In this document: positions 25,243-35,048 of the stretch, piece by piece
Numbering within the stretch: the stretch's first letter is position 1
Layout of the letters: each line of letters begins with the position of its first letter
NCBI GenBank assembly: GCA_017391675.1
Contig: JAFOXR010000048.1
Location: 54,267-118,266 of the forward strand
From: Muribaculaceae bacterium
Lineage (GTDB): Bacteria > Bacteroidota > Bacteroidia > Bacteroidales > Muribaculaceae
Reading direction: 5' to 3'
Length of the DNA stretch: 64,000 nt
Notes under the pieces: generated by a model
Seen by the model: only the letters and a program-made list of their open reading frames with translations
The model's database searches: none
Told to the model about the DNA's origin: nothing
Made by a program: the position numbers and the translations under genes

Positions 25243-26889
25243 TCATTTTCCACAAGAGCAGGATTTCTGCTTAATCTGAGTGAAGAAATCATTACCCTTA
25301 TTATCTACTAGGATAAATGCAGGGAAGTCTTCAACTTCGATTTTCCAGATTGCTTCCATACCTAATTCAGGATATTCCACACACTCGATGCTCTTGATAT
25401 TGTTTTGTGCAAGGATAGCTGCAGGTCCGCCTATACTGCCCAGATAGAAACCGCCATGCTTCTTGCATGCATCAGTTACAGCTTGGCTACGGTTACCCTT
25501 TGCAAGCATAATCATGCTACCCTTATGGCTTTGGAACAAGTCTACATATGGGTCCATACGACCTGCTGTTGTCGGTCCCATTGAACCGCAAGCCATTCCT
25601 GCAGGAGTCTTAGCAGGTCCAGCATAATATATAGGGTGATTCTTTATGTATTCTGGCAAGTCTTCACCATTGTCAAGACGCTCTTTAAGCTTAGCATGAG
25701 CAATGTCACGACCTACAATGATTGTACCGTTAAGCGACAAGCGAGTAGAAACAGGATACTTGTCTAGTTCCGCAAGAACTTCTTCCATAGGACGGTTAAG
25801 ATCAATCTTCACGCCACCGCCTTCGCCTGCTTCGCGTAGTTCTACTGGAATCAATTCAGTTGGATTGTCATCAAGCTTTTCAATCCAGATACCGTCCTTA
25901 TTGATTTTACACTTAATATTGCGGTCGGCTGAGCAGCTCACTCCCATACCTACAGGGCAAGATGCACCATGACGAGGAAGACGAACCACACGAATGTCGT
26001 GAGCAAAATACTTACCTCCGAACTGAGCTCCCAAACCTATCTTATAAGCTTCTTCAAGAAGTTGCTTTTCCAATTCTACATCGCGGAATGCGCGGCCACC
26101 TTCATTACCTGTTGTTGGCAACTCATCATAATAATGAGTTGAAGCAAGCTTAACTGTAAGCAAGTTCTTTTCGGCAGATGTACCACCGATAACGAACGCC
26201 ACATGATAAGGAGGGCAAGCAGCTGTTCCAAGAGTCTTCATCTTTTCAACTAGGAAAGGAACTAGCGTTGCAGGATTAAGTATAGCCTTAGTTTCTTGAT
26301 ATAGATATGTCTTGTTGGCTGAACCTCCGCCCTTAGTCACACACAAGAACTTATATTCCATTCCTTCTGTTGCTTCAAGGTCGATTTGCGCAGGAAGATT
26401 ACACTTAGTATTCACCTCGTCATACATGTTTAGAGGTGCATTTTGAGAATAACGCAAGTTTTCTTCAGTGTAAGTCTTGAACACTCCTAGAGAAAGTGCT
26501 TCTTCATCGCAATATCCGGTCCACACCTGTTGTCCCTTTTCTCCGTGGATAATAGCAGTACCGGTATCCTGGCATAGAGGAAGTTTACCCTTTGCTGCAA
26601 TTTCTGCATTGCGCAAGAAATTCAATGCCACATACTTATCGTTGTCGCTAGCTTCTGGATCGTTAAGAATCTTTGCTACACATTCATTGTGCGAACGACG
26701 AAGCAAGAACGAAACATCACGGAATGCCTGGTTGGCCATCATTGTCAAGCCTTCCTTTGCAACCTTCAGTACTGGTGTTCCTTCAAATTCACTCACGCTC
26801 ACATAATCCTTTGTAAGCAAATAGTATTCAGTCTTATCTTCGCCCAATGGAAATGGGTGTTGATATTTGAATTCAGGTGTTGCCGCCAT
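25243..26889 (-). CDS. Class I fumarate hydratase (4Fe-4S)
   Basis: This 548-residue enzyme interconverts fumarate and malate with an oxygen-sensitive [4Fe-4S] cluster and has the same length as E. coli FumA. Visible features: Cys106 in [10 protein letters not shown], the [17 protein letters not shown] block, [13 protein letters not shown] and the C-terminal domain with [21 protein letters not shown] and [19 protein letters not shown]. The last residues are SCSCGK. In Bacteroidales it serves the reductive branch that makes succinate. A -7 element (26931-26938) and its own terminator make it a single-gene unit. Confidence 0.95.
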   Translation of the reverse strand: MAATPEFKYQHPFPLGEDKTEYYLLTKDYVSVSEFEGTPVLKVAKEGLTMMANQAFRDVSFLLRRSHNECVAKILNDPEASDNDKYVALNFLRNAEIAAKGKLPLCQDTGTAIIHGEKGQQVWTGYCDEEALSLGVFKTYTEENLRYSQNAPLNMYDEVNTKCNLPAQIDLEATEGMEYKFLCVTKGGGSANKTYLYQETKAILNPATLVPFLVEKMKTLGTAACPPYHVAFVIGGTSAEKNLLTVKLASTHYYDELPTTGNEGGRAFRDVELEKQLLEEAYKIGLGAQFGGKYFAHDIRVVRLPRHGASCPVGMGVSCSADRNIKCKINKDGIWIEKLDDNPTELIPVELREAGEGGGVKIDLNRPMEEVLAELDKYPVSTRLSLNGTIIVGRDIAHAKLKERLDNGEDLPEYIKNHPIYYAGPAKTPAGMACGSMGPTTAGRMDPYVDLFQSHKGSMIMLAKGNRSQAVTDACKKHGGFYLGSIGGPAAILAQNNIKSIECVEYPELGMEAIWKIEVEDFPAFILVDNKGNDFFTQIKQKSCSCGK

Positions 26890-26930
26890 AATAATTCTGT
26901 TTTATCTGATTTTATGAATTGTATTTTATG

Positions 26931-26938
26931 CAAAAATA
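26931..26938 (-). promoter_or_regulatory. -7 element for fumarase
   Basis: TATTTTTG on the minus strand, 41 bases before the ATG. Confidence 0.55.
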
Positions 26939-26984
26939 ATAAGAAAAAACAAATCATGAAAAAAATAGACCTACATTTTTTATG

Positions 26985-27024
26985 CAAGAAAAGGATTTGC
27001 ATCACACAGTGTTACAAATCCTTT
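26985..27024 (-). terminator. Terminator of the thr-rluA operon
   Basis: AAAGGATTTG (26990-26999) pairs perfectly with CAAATCCTTT (27015-27024) around a 15-base loop, 25 bases after the rluA stop; a moderately T-rich tail follows on the minus strand. Confidence 0.65.
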
Positions 27025-27048
27025 ATTTTATAGTCATTTAAACCGAGA

Positions 27049-27720
27049 TTAATTATCTATAAATGATTGCCACAGATTATCCTCAGGTAATGGGGCGGTA
27101 ACATCAATTTCTTTGCCCGAAACCGGGTGAACAAACTGGATTCGGCGTGCTAGCAGTGATATGCTTCCGTCGGGATTGCTGCGCTTTGCACCATACTTCA
27201 AATCCCCCTTTATAGGACAGCCTATTGTAGACAGCTGCACTCTTATCTGATGTTTGCGGCCTGTGAGCAGTTTTATCTCAAGTAGATAATAATTGTCACT
27301 CTTGCCTATCACACGATATTTAAGGATTGACTTGAGCGAACCTTTTTTCTCCACATTCCATGCATACGACTTATTATTACGCTCTACCGATGTTATATAA
27401 TGAGTGAGCGTACCTTCAGTCTTCGGAGGGCATTCCTTGGTTATTGCCCAATATGTCTTGTCCACTTTGCCTTCACGGAACATCTCGTTCATGCGTGAAA
27501 GCGCCTTGCTTGTCTTGGCAAACACGACCACTCCTCCCACGGGACGGTCCAATCGATGCGTCACTCCACAGAAAACATTCCCAGGCTTGGCATATTTTTC
27601 CTTAATCCACTGCTTGAGGGTCTCTACAAGTGGAATGTCACCGGTTTTATCGCCTTGCACGATTTCACCCGGTGACTTGTTTACTATTATTATATGATTA
27701 TCCTCGTATAATACTTCCAT
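27049..27720 (-). CDS. RluA-family pseudouridine synthase
   Basis: This 223-residue enzyme isomerises uridine to pseudouridine in rRNA or tRNA. The catalytic Asp58 is in THRLDRPVGGVVVFAKT; LLTGRKHQIRVQL and GDLKYGAK are the other family blocks. It lacks an N-terminal S4 domain and is short, so the target is uncertain. It follows thrC by 7 bases and is probably read with the threonine genes. Confidence 0.92.
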   Translation of the reverse strand: MEVLYEDNHIIIVNKSPGEIVQGDKTGDIPLVETLKQWIKEKYAKPGNVFCGVTHRLDRPVGGVVVFAKTSKALSRMNEMFREGKVDKTYWAITKECPPKTEGTLTHYITSVERNNKSYAWNVEKKGSLKSILKYRVIGKSDNYYLLEIKLLTGRKHQIRVQLSTIGCPIKGDLKYGAKRSNPDGSISLLARRIQFVHPVSGKEIDVTAPLPEDNLWQSFIDN

Positions 27721-27727
27721 AAAAGAA

Positions 27728-29038
27728 TCACACGCTCATAAGGAACTTCTTGAACGATGCAAATCCCGATCCCATCTCCACTGTCTGCTTGTCGCCTTGC
27801 ATAAATGCAGCTAATTTTGCAGGAATCTCAATGTCCTCTCCTATAATTGCATCTACTGTTGACTTGAATTTTGCCGGGTGAGCTGTTTCCAGGAATATAC
27901 CTGTTTCGTTCTCGGCCAATCCTTCTTCCAGACTGCGGTATGCCACAGCGCCATGAGGGTCAAGCAAATATCCTGTTTCTTTATAGGTCTTTGCCATAGT
28001 CTCGCCTATCTGTTCATCGGTATAAGTACAACCGCTTATTTCTGCACAGATAGCCTCGTGAGAATGCTTGTACAAATCAAGGACACGGGCAAAATTGCTT
28101 GGATCACCCACATCCATAGCATTAGCTATTGTTGCTACCGATGGCTTTGGAGTGTATACACCAGTATTCAAGTACTGGAAGAATATATCGTTTCGATTGT
28201 TAGCTGCGATAAATCTCTTTATAGGCAATCCCATACGCTTGCCTATAAGTCCGGCAGTAATATTTCCGAAGTTTCCGCTAGGAACCGACACTACGATATT
28301 AGAAACATCTTTGCCCTGCTTTAGCAATTGCGCATAAGCATAGAAATAATAGAACATCTGAGGCAAGAAACGAGCTACATTTATTGAATTGGCACTTGTT
28401 AGCATCATGTGTGCGTTAAGTTCTTCATCCATAAATGCACTTTTAACCAATGCCTGGCAATCATCAAATGTACCGTCTACCTCTATCGCAGTGATATTCT
28501 TACCAAGCGTAGTGAACTGAGCTTCCTGAATAAGACTCACTTTTCCTTTTGGATAAAGCACAAATACACGCACGCCAGGCACGCCAAGGAATCCGTTTGC
28601 TACCGCACTACCTGTATCTCCCGATGTTGCCACAAGCACATTGACCATACCGCCATTGCCGTTTTGCTGCTTGTTGAAATAGCCAAGCAAACGGGCCATG
28701 AATCTTGCTCCCACATCTTTGAATGCCAATGTCGGACCATGGAAAAGTTCTAGACTGTACTTATTGTCGGCTACATGCTTAAGCGGAATGTCAAAATTAA
28801 GCGTTTCGTATACGATATCCTTCAATGTCGCGCTTTCTATGTCATCTCCGAAAAGCGTATTTGCCACTACATACGATATATCTTGAAGCGACATCTCGCC
28901 TATATTGTTGAAAAATGCTTTAGGCAGAAGCGGAATGCGTTCTGGCATGAACAGTCCACGATCGGCTGCCAACCCTTTTACTACAGCTGTCTGCAGTGAT
29001 ACATCTGGCGTATTGCCATTGGTACTATAATATTTCAT
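27728..29038 (-). CDS. thrC: Threonine synthase
   Basis: This 436-residue PLP enzyme converts O-phosphohomoserine to threonine. The PLP lysine is Lys107 in HGPTLAFKDVGARFMARLL; the cofactor-phosphate loop SGDTGSAVANGF and the VSVPSGNFGNITAG block follow. Length matches the bacterial ThrC group with the N-terminal Thr_synth_N domain. It is third in the thrA-mutase-thrC-rluA unit, 8 bases after the preceding gene. Confidence 0.96.
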   Translation of the reverse strand: MKYYSTNGNTPDVSLQTAVVKGLAADRGLFMPERIPLLPKAFFNNIGEMSLQDISYVVANTLFGDDIESATLKDIVYETLNFDIPLKHVADNKYSLELFHGPTLAFKDVGARFMARLLGYFNKQQNGNGGMVNVLVATSGDTGSAVANGFLGVPGVRVFVLYPKGKVSLIQEAQFTTLGKNITAIEVDGTFDDCQALVKSAFMDEELNAHMMLTSANSINVARFLPQMFYYFYAYAQLLKQGKDVSNIVVSVPSGNFGNITAGLIGKRMGLPIKRFIAANNRNDIFFQYLNTGVYTPKPSVATIANAMDVGDPSNFARVLDLYKHSHEAICAEISGCTYTDEQIGETMAKTYKETGYLLDPHGAVAYRSLEEGLAENETGIFLETAHPAKFKSTVDAIIGEDIEIPAKLAAFMQGDKQTVEMGSGFASFKKFLMSV

Positions 29039-29046
29039 ATATCTTA

Positions 29047-30258
29047 TTATTTCTTTAAAAACTCCTTAATGAATTCATCTCCCGACATTGTGCCGTAGCT
29101 TCCTTTTTCTGCAGCACTCTCGGTCATCACCTCCACATCGTCGGGTTCTTGTCCCGGACGATAGATAAGGAATGGCACAGGATTAGAAGAATGAGTGCGT
29201 ATGCGGCAAGGTGTTGGGTGATCAGGAAGAATTGCTATTGATACAGGCTCGTCAATTTCTTTCATCGCCTCTATAACAGGACGGCATATCCTCTCGTCAA
29301 GCGATTCAATAGTACGCTTCTTAAGCTCGTAATCGCCTTCGTGACCAGCCTCGTCGCTAGCTTCGACATGCAAGAACACAAAATCGCTACCATTCTTTAA
29401 TGCATTGATTGCAGCTTGCGCCTTTCCTTCGTAATTTGTATTCCACAAACCAGTAGCGCCATCTATAATCAACGGCTTAAGACCGCAATACACGCCTATA
29501 CCCCGTATCAAGTCTACTGCAGAAATCACAGTTCCGTTCTTGATTCCGAATTTCTCGCCTAGCGTTTCCATTGCTGGTTTATATCCAGGCGACCATGTCC
29601 ATATGCTGTTAGCAGGATCTTTTCCTTCAGCTACTCGTTTTAGGTTCACAGGGTGCTTTGACAGCAGTTCTTGAGAACGCAAGGTAAGTTCATTGATCAG
29701 CCTTGCCGTTTCTTCAGCTTCGGGAACCAGAGCCTCAACCATAACATCTTTATATGGAGTGCCAGGTACATCGTGCGGAGGCGTACATTTTATACGCTTG
29801 TCACCGCCTTTTATCTTTATAAGGTGCCGATAAGACACGCCCGGAAAAAATCTCACTCGGTCATCGCTCAGTTCCTCGTTCAGATAGTCTATAAGTTCAC
29901 GGGCTTCCTCATCGGAAATATGACCAGCCGAATGGTTCTTTATCTTTTCATCTTCAATACATATAATATTGCAGCGCATTGCCATTTCACCCGGTTCCAC
30001 TGCAATACCCATACTTGCAGCTTCCAGGGTTCCGCGTCCTTCAAACACCTTATCAAGGTCATAACCCAGCAAAGCAAGATGAGCCACCTCGCTACCCGGT
30101 GCATATCCTTGTGGTACAGTATTCAGCAATCCTAAACGAGAATGCTTGGCTAGCCAATCCATGTGAGGAGTGCTCGCAGCCTCTAGCGGAGTCTTTCCAC
30201 CTAGCTCAGCTATCGGCTCATCGGCCATTCCGTCGCCAAGTATGATAATGTATTTCAT
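29047..30258 (-). CDS. ApgM-type phosphoglycerate mutase family protein, probable homoserine kinase
   Basis: This 403-residue protein has the alkaline-phosphatase-superfamily fold of archaeal-type cofactor-independent phosphoglycerate mutases: GDGMADEPI at the start, HVEASDEAGHEGD and LPDHPTPC as metal ligands. It lies between thrA and thrC, where a thrB gene would be expected, and no GHMP-type ThrB is present. I recall genetic evidence in Bacteroides that this homologue supplies homoserine kinase activity; that role is the better reading here, though direct proof needs an assay. I chose MKYIIILGDG at 30258. Confidence 0.8.
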   Translation of the reverse strand: MKYIIILGDGMADEPIAELGGKTPLEAASTPHMDWLAKHSRLGLLNTVPQGYAPGSEVAHLALLGYDLDKVFEGRGTLEAASMGIAVEPGEMAMRCNIICIEDEKIKNHSAGHISDEEARELIDYLNEELSDDRVRFFPGVSYRHLIKIKGGDKRIKCTPPHDVPGTPYKDVMVEALVPEAEETARLINELTLRSQELLSKHPVNLKRVAEGKDPANSIWTWSPGYKPAMETLGEKFGIKNGTVISAVDLIRGIGVYCGLKPLIIDGATGLWNTNYEGKAQAAINALKNGSDFVFLHVEASDEAGHEGDYELKKRTIESLDERICRPVIEAMKEIDEPVSIAILPDHPTPCRIRTHSSNPVPFLIYRPGQEPDDVEVMTESAAEKGSYGTMSGDEFIKEFLKK

Positions 30259-30277
30259 TACTTTCAATCCTTATATT

Positions 30278-32716
30278 TTAACGAATATTGGCGATGCTTA
30301 TGATATCAGAGAATATACCTGCAGCAGTCACTTCAGCTCCAGCACCATATCCCTTGATCACCATAGGATATTCATTATAGCGTTCGGTTGTTATCAATAT
30401 CACATTATTGCTTCCTTCCAAATGATAGAATGGGTGTGTGACATCTACTGGCTCAAGTTTCATTGAAACCTTGCCTTCGTCCATACTTGCTACGAAACGC
30501 AAATGTTCGTTCTTGTCTGCAGCGGATTTACGGATTTCTTCAAAATCGGCATCCATTCCTTCCACCTTAGCGAAGAAGTCTTCTTGTGTGCCGTCAAAGT
30601 ATTCTTTTGGAATAAACAAGTTGCATTCCACATCTTCCTGATCAACCTTATACCCAGCCTCACGAGCAAGAATTACAATCTTGCGGGCAACATCTTTACC
30701 GCTCAAGTCCACTCGTGGGTCGGGTTCGCTATAACCTGCTTCTTTTGCCATCATAATGGCTTTGCTCAGTGAAACTTCAGGACTGATAGTATTGAAGATA
30801 TAGTTCAATGTACCAGATAGCACTGCCTTAATCTTTATTATCTTATCGCCTGAATTGATAAGGCTATTTATCGTATTGATAATTGGAAGACCTGCTCCAA
30901 CATTAGTTTCAAACAAGAACTTAACGCCCTTCTTGCGCGAAAGGTTCTTCAAATGCTTGTAATTATCGTAGCATGATGAAGCGGCAATCTTATTGGCTGC
31001 CACCACATTCACATTATGTTCTAGCAAACTGCCATAAATATCGGCAATATCGGCACTTGCAGTACAGTCAACAAATACCGAATTGAATATATTCATATCA
31101 ATGATTCCGTCGCGAATAGCTTCAGGCGAAGCCTTTATTTCTGACTGCTCAAGGGCTTCCTGATAGTTTGCCACATCAATACCTTCACGGCAGAACACGC
31201 ACTTCTTTGAATTGGAGATTCCTACAATGCGCAACTCCAATGCCTTGTTCTTCAACAGATTTTCCTGTTGCTGATGTATCTGCATAAGCAAGTTCTTGCC
31301 AACATTGCCCACTCCTGCAACAAACAGGTTAAGCACTTGTGTTTCCGACAAGAAGAAGCTATCGTGAATCACATTCAATGCCTTACGCAAACTGCGGCTA
31401 GCTATTACAAAAGAAATATTTGTTTCAGAAGCACCTTGTGCACACGCTATCACATTGATACCGTTGCGACCTAGCGTATTGAACAATTTTCCTGCAATAC
31501 CAGGAGTGTGCTTCATGTTTTCGCCTACGATTGCCACAGTAGCAAGATCCTTTTCTGGAGTGATATCACTTATCTCACCTGTAAGCAATTCATTGGCAAA
31601 CTCTTCCTTAAGCACATTCACTGCATTCTCAGCATCGCAGTTCTTAACTGCAAATGATGTATTATGCTCCGATGATGCTTGCGATACAAGGAACACGCTT
31701 ATACCATTGCGAGCAAGAGATGCGAAGATACGAGAGTTTACACCTATCACTCCCACCATACCGAAGCCGGTAAGCGTGATAAGACAAGTATCATTAATTG
31801 ACGAAATACCCTTAATAGTCTTGCCTTCTACCGAGCCATGCGCATCTGATATCAATGTTCCCGGAGCAGAACTGTTGAATGTATTCTTTATAAGTATCGG
31901 AATGTTCTTCTGGAACACTGGATATATTGTTGGAGGATATACCACCTTTGCACCGAAGTTGCAAAGTTCCATAGCTTCAATGAATGTAAGCTTATCGATA
32001 ACATAAGCAGTTGAAATCACACGAGGATCGGCTGTCATGAATCCATCTACATCGGTCCAGATTTCAAGTTGACGAGCATCTAGCGTTGAACACAGGATAG
32101 CAGCTGTATAATCGCTACCGCCTCGGCCCAAGTTTGTCACATCATGACCTTTAGAATCAGAAGAGATGAATCCAGGAACCAATGCGACCTTGCCATTGAA
32201 GCCATCAAACGCATCATGAATGAGTTTCTCTGTCAATTCAACATTAAGAACATGCTTTCCGAACTGAGTATCGGTCTTGATAAATTCTCTTGAGTCAAAT
32301 AGTGTTGCCCCGTCTACAATGTTGCTTACTATTGTTGACGACATGCGTTCGCCATAGCTCACTATAATATCCAATGTGCGGGAAGACAAGTCCTTTATCA
32401 ATGACACGCCACGATAAATATTTCCCAATTCTTCAAGAAGCATGTCTATTGTCTTGCGCACTGCATTTATCTTTTCTTGAGGTACTATGCCGTTAATCAC
32501 ATTTATGTGACGCTCAACAATCTTGGCATAGTTCTGCATATATGTTATGTCACCAGACGATGCTTGGTGGGCCGTACTTATAAGGAGGTCCGTGATTCCG
32601 CCCAATGCAGATACCACAACAATCACTTGCTCATCACACTCCTCTACAATTCTTTTGACATGGCGCAGGCTTTCCACTGTACCTACCGATGTCCCACCAA
32701 ATTTCAATACTTTCAT
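30278..32716 (-). CDS. thrA: Bifunctional aspartokinase / homoserine dehydrogenase
   Basis: This 812-residue fusion catalyses the first and third steps from aspartate to threonine. The aspartokinase domain opens with MKVLKFGGTSVG and runs to about residue 290; ACT domains (about 310-450) provide feedback by threonine or a related end product; homoserine dehydrogenase begins at about 465 with FVAGVGNVGKNL and includes the substrate block DPRVDLSGKDVARKIVILAREAG region near residue 665. It heads the thr unit. Unlike ilvD, its leader shows no Thr-rich peptide or terminator. Confidence 0.97.
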   Translation of the reverse strand: MKVLKFGGTSVGTVESLRHVKRIVEECDEQVIVVVSALGGITDLLISTAHQASSGDITYMQNYAKIVERHINVINGIVPQEKINAVRKTIDMLLEELGNIYRGVSLIKDLSSRTLDIIVSYGERMSSTIVSNIVDGATLFDSREFIKTDTQFGKHVLNVELTEKLIHDAFDGFNGKVALVPGFISSDSKGHDVTNLGRGGSDYTAAILCSTLDARQLEIWTDVDGFMTADPRVISTAYVIDKLTFIEAMELCNFGAKVVYPPTIYPVFQKNIPILIKNTFNSSAPGTLISDAHGSVEGKTIKGISSINDTCLITLTGFGMVGVIGVNSRIFASLARNGISVFLVSQASSEHNTSFAVKNCDAENAVNVLKEEFANELLTGEISDITPEKDLATVAIVGENMKHTPGIAGKLFNTLGRNGINVIACAQGASETNISFVIASRSLRKALNVIHDSFFLSETQVLNLFVAGVGNVGKNLLMQIHQQQENLLKNKALELRIVGISNSKKCVFCREGIDVANYQEALEQSEIKASPEAIRDGIIDMNIFNSVFVDCTASADIADIYGSLLEHNVNVVAANKIAASSCYDNYKHLKNLSRKKGVKFLFETNVGAGLPIINTINSLINSGDKIIKIKAVLSGTLNYIFNTISPEVSLSKAIMMAKEAGYSEPDPRVDLSGKDVARKIVILAREAGYKVDQEDVECNLFIPKEYFDGTQEDFFAKVEGMDADFEEIRKSAADKNEHLRFVASMDEGKVSMKLEPVDVTHPFYHLEGSNNVILITTERYNEYPMVIKGYGAGAEVTAAGIFSDIISIANIR

Positions 32717-32961
32717 TAGTCTAAAACTTATATAATATATTATATTTTATTTTGCGGGGTAAAGGTAACACATTTTGGCCAAATAACCGTAATATTTATG
32801 CAACAATATGGCAAATGGGCATTAAAATGCTCACATATTATAGTCCCCTATTAAAAAAATGCAATTTCTATGCACAAAATGCCAGCATATTGGCAAAAAG
32901 ACATTTTATTTTCACAAAAAACCAAACTTATTCTAAACTGTTTCTTATTTTTGCAGATGAT
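32717..32961. promoter_or_regulatory. Divergent region between thrA and yqgE
   Basis: The 245-base region holds no gene that I trust. TATAATATATTATA (32731-32744) is a perfect 14-base palindrome close to the thrA start. TACCTTTA on the minus strand near 32763-32770 is a 7-of-8 match to the -7 consensus and may serve thrA. On the plus strand TATTTTTG (32946-32953) is an exact match and serves yqgE, 8 bases from its ATG. Confidence 0.5.
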
Positions 32962-33564
32962 ATGGATTTATTGAGTTCCGACATACTGAAAATGAATTTC
33001 GAGCAGCCTGAGCCTATGCCTGGCGATTTGCTGCTTGCCGAACCGCTGATGACCGACATTTCATTCCAGCGGGCTGTAATCGTGCTTATTGAGCATAGCG
33101 ACGAGTTCGGTTCAATGGGATTTGTAACCAACAGAAGAGCAAACTACAGCCTTAACGAACTGGTTGAAGAAATCTCTGTAAACGAAGAGATTCCGCTATA
33201 CATCGGCGGACCAGTCCATCACGACAGGCTGTATTTCCTGCACACTCTGGGCGAAACCATACCCGAATCGATAGCTGTGGGAAACGGATTATATGTGAGC
33301 GGCAATTTTAATGCAGTAGTTGAATACATCAATGCAGGTTACCCCGTTAACGGCAAAATAAGATTCTTCCTGGGATATAGCGGTTGGGAAAAGGAACAGC
33401 TACGAAAAGAACTTGACAATTTCGACTGGGCAGTAGGAAAAGTCACCAATGCCGAACGCATTCTCTCAACCGAAGAGGAAGATTCATGGAGAGCTGAAGT
33501 GTCAATGCTTGACAGCAGATACTTGCTATGGCTAAACTGCCCTAGCTCTGTCATTCTCAACTAG
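32962..33564 (+). CDS. YqgE/AlgH-family protein
   Basis: This 200-residue protein belongs to UPF0301 (YqgE/AlgH), a widespread family of unknown biochemical function. Motifs: GDLLLAEPLMTDISFQRAVIVLIEH, GSMGFVTNRR, the IGGPVHHDRLYFLH block and RFFLGYSGWEKEQL. An open frame extends 210 bases upstream, but family members start near MDLLSSDI and the -7 element at 32946 would fall inside the longer form, so 32962 is the start. It ends 19 bases from the convergent GNAT gene. Confidence 0.9.
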   Translation: MDLLSSDILKMNFEQPEPMPGDLLLAEPLMTDISFQRAVIVLIEHSDEFGSMGFVTNRRANYSLNELVEEISVNEEIPLYIGGPVHHDRLYFLHTLGETIPESIAVGNGLYVSGNFNAVVEYINAGYPVNGKIRFFLGYSGWEKEQLRKELDNFDWAVGKVTNAERILSTEEEDSWRAEVSMLDSRYLLWLNCPSSVILN

Positions 33565-33583
33565 AAAGACATTATCATCTTTT

Positions 33584-34114
33584 TCATTTGAAAAGTCGCT
33601 GCAGGACAACTACATCTTTATAGGTATCCCCTCTTCTTATCCAGGATTTCAAACAACCGTTAGCCAAGAAGCCAGCTTTCTTGAACAAACTTTGAGCTGC
33701 TGAATTTTCCTGTTCTGTAAGCGCAAGCAAGGAATGCATTCCAATATGCTCACTGCAATAGCGGCACAATATTGCTACAGCTCGAGAGGCATATCCTTTA
33801 TTTCTGAAACGCGAATCAATAAGCACTCCTATTGATGCATGACGGTTCACTGGATCAAAATCAAACACATCAATCTCGCCCACAGCCTCGCCTGTATCAT
33901 TGAGTTTGATAATGAATTTAAGCTGACGGCTCTTGAATACATCGGCCTCATAAGTCTCAATATAATCCCATAGTTGCTTATGCGAATAAGGCGCTACTGC
34001 ATTACCCACATTCCACAATGAGGTGTCATTTTCCCACAAGAACAGCTGCTCAAGATCGGCAGGCTCGGGTGCTGCCAAAAATATTTTTTCGTCACTTAAC
34101 AATGAATCTGCCAT
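33584..34114 (-). CDS. GNAT-family N-acetyltransferase
   Basis: This 176-residue protein is of the RimJ/RimL-like or SpeG-like GNAT branch: LAAPEPADLEQLFLWENDTSLWNVG at the start, ASIGVLIDSRFRNKGYASRAVAIL for acetyl-CoA binding (about residues 90-113) and LLALTEQENSAAQSLFKKAGF. The substrate (ribosomal protein N-terminus, polyamine or small molecule) is unknown. Its promoter (TATCTTTG, 34138-34145) lies back to back with that of the pantothenate kinase gene. Confidence 0.88.
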   Translation of the reverse strand: MADSLLSDEKIFLAAPEPADLEQLFLWENDTSLWNVGNAVAPYSHKQLWDYIETYEADVFKSRQLKFIIKLNDTGEAVGEIDVFDFDPVNRHASIGVLIDSRFRNKGYASRAVAILCRYCSEHIGMHSLLALTEQENSAAQSLFKKAGFLANGCLKSWIRRGDTYKDVVVLQRLFK

Positions 34115-34137
34115 GTCGTTTGATGATGAATATATGG

Positions 34138-34176
34138 CAAAGATACATATTTATATGAAAATAAATATTACCTTTG
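34138..34176. promoter_or_regulatory. Overlapping divergent promoters
   Basis: The minus strand carries TATCTTTG (34138-34145) for the GNAT gene and the plus strand TACCTTTG (34169-34176) for the kinase gene. Each -7 element falls where the -33 of the other would lie, so polymerase binding is probably mutually exclusive. Confidence 0.6.
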
Positions 34177-34208
34177 GAGCAGAATATAAACGCAACAAAC
34201 GAAAACCA

Positions 34209-35048
34209 ATGGGACTAGTAATAGGAATCGATGTGGGCGGAAGCACCACTAAAATCATGGGACTCAACTGCAAAGGCGAAATTCAATCGCCTCTGTTCAT
34301 AACTGCTGCCGACCCGGTAACTTCCCTATTTGGAGCGTTCGGCAAATATGTATATGACAACGGCTTCAAGCTTGATGATATAGAACAAGTTATGCTCACT
34401 GGCGCAGGCAGTGCGTTTATTGACGGCAATCTTTATGGCCTCCCCACAGCCAAAACCGACGAATTCCTAGCCAATGGACTTGGTGCCAGCTATGGCATGG
34501 ATTTGGAAAAACTCATCGTAGTCAGCATGGGCACTGGTACTTCTTATGTGCGCATTGACGAACAGGGCATTCGACACATTGGCGGTATAAGCATTGGCGG
34601 GGGAACTCTGCAAGGATTGTCACAGCTGGTTCTCAAGACACGGAATTTCCACAAAATATGCGATTTAGCTTCAAGAGGCAACATCTCAAACATTAACTTG
34701 CAAATCAGCGACATATGCAAGCATGACCTGGAGAATCTGCCCCTAGATGCCACCGCTTCCTTTTTCGGGAAAGTGACTAGCAGCGACATGAGCGACGAAG
34801 ATGTGGCTCTAGGTTTGATCTTCATGGTGGTTCAATCTATCGGCTCATCGGCTGTATTCTCTGCCATGAATAGCGACATCAAGGATTTCGTGATGATAGG
34901 TAACCTTACACAATTGCCTCAATGCAACATGGTATTCCCTCTTATGGAACGAATCTACGGAGTAAAGTTCCACATTCCTCCTTTTGCAGAATACCGCACA
35001 GCTCTTGGTGCAGCATTAGCTTACAGAAAAGGGAAAGTACAAGGTTAA
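34209..35048 (+). CDS. coaW: Type II pantothenate kinase
   Basis: This 279-residue kinase phosphorylates pantothenate in the first step of coenzyme A synthesis. It has the acetate/sugar kinase-fold signatures of the type II group: [14 protein letters not shown] near the start, [30 protein letters not shown] and [14 protein letters not shown] start at ATG 34209 since the upstream open frame crosses the divergent promoter and the GNAT gene. Its stop overlaps the recR stop by 4 bases tail to tail (shared TTAA). Confidence 0.9.
   Translation: MGLVIGIDVGGSTTKIMGLNCKGEIQSPLFITAADPVTSLFGAFGKYVYDNGFKLDDIEQVMLTGAGSAFIDGNLYGLPTAKTDEFLANGLGASYGMDLEKLIVVSMGTGTSYVRIDEQGIRHIGGISIGGGTLQGLSQLVLKTRNFHKICDLASRGNISNINLQISDICKHDLENLPLDATASFFGKVTSSDMSDEDVALGLIFMVVQSIGSSAVFSAMNSDIKDFVMIGNLTQLPQCNMVFPLMERIYGVKFHIPPFAEYRTALGAALAYRKGKVQG

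Noticed and set aside
31455..32006. 183-codon plus-strand frame antisense to thrA
   Set aside because: Lies wholly inside thrA, has no promoter or recognised motif.
32717..32820. Threonine attenuator before thrA
   Set aside because: I find no Thr/Ile-rich leader frame and no terminator hairpin.
32752..32961. Long N-terminal extension of the yqgE gene
   Set aside because: It would include the promoter element and has no similarity to the family.
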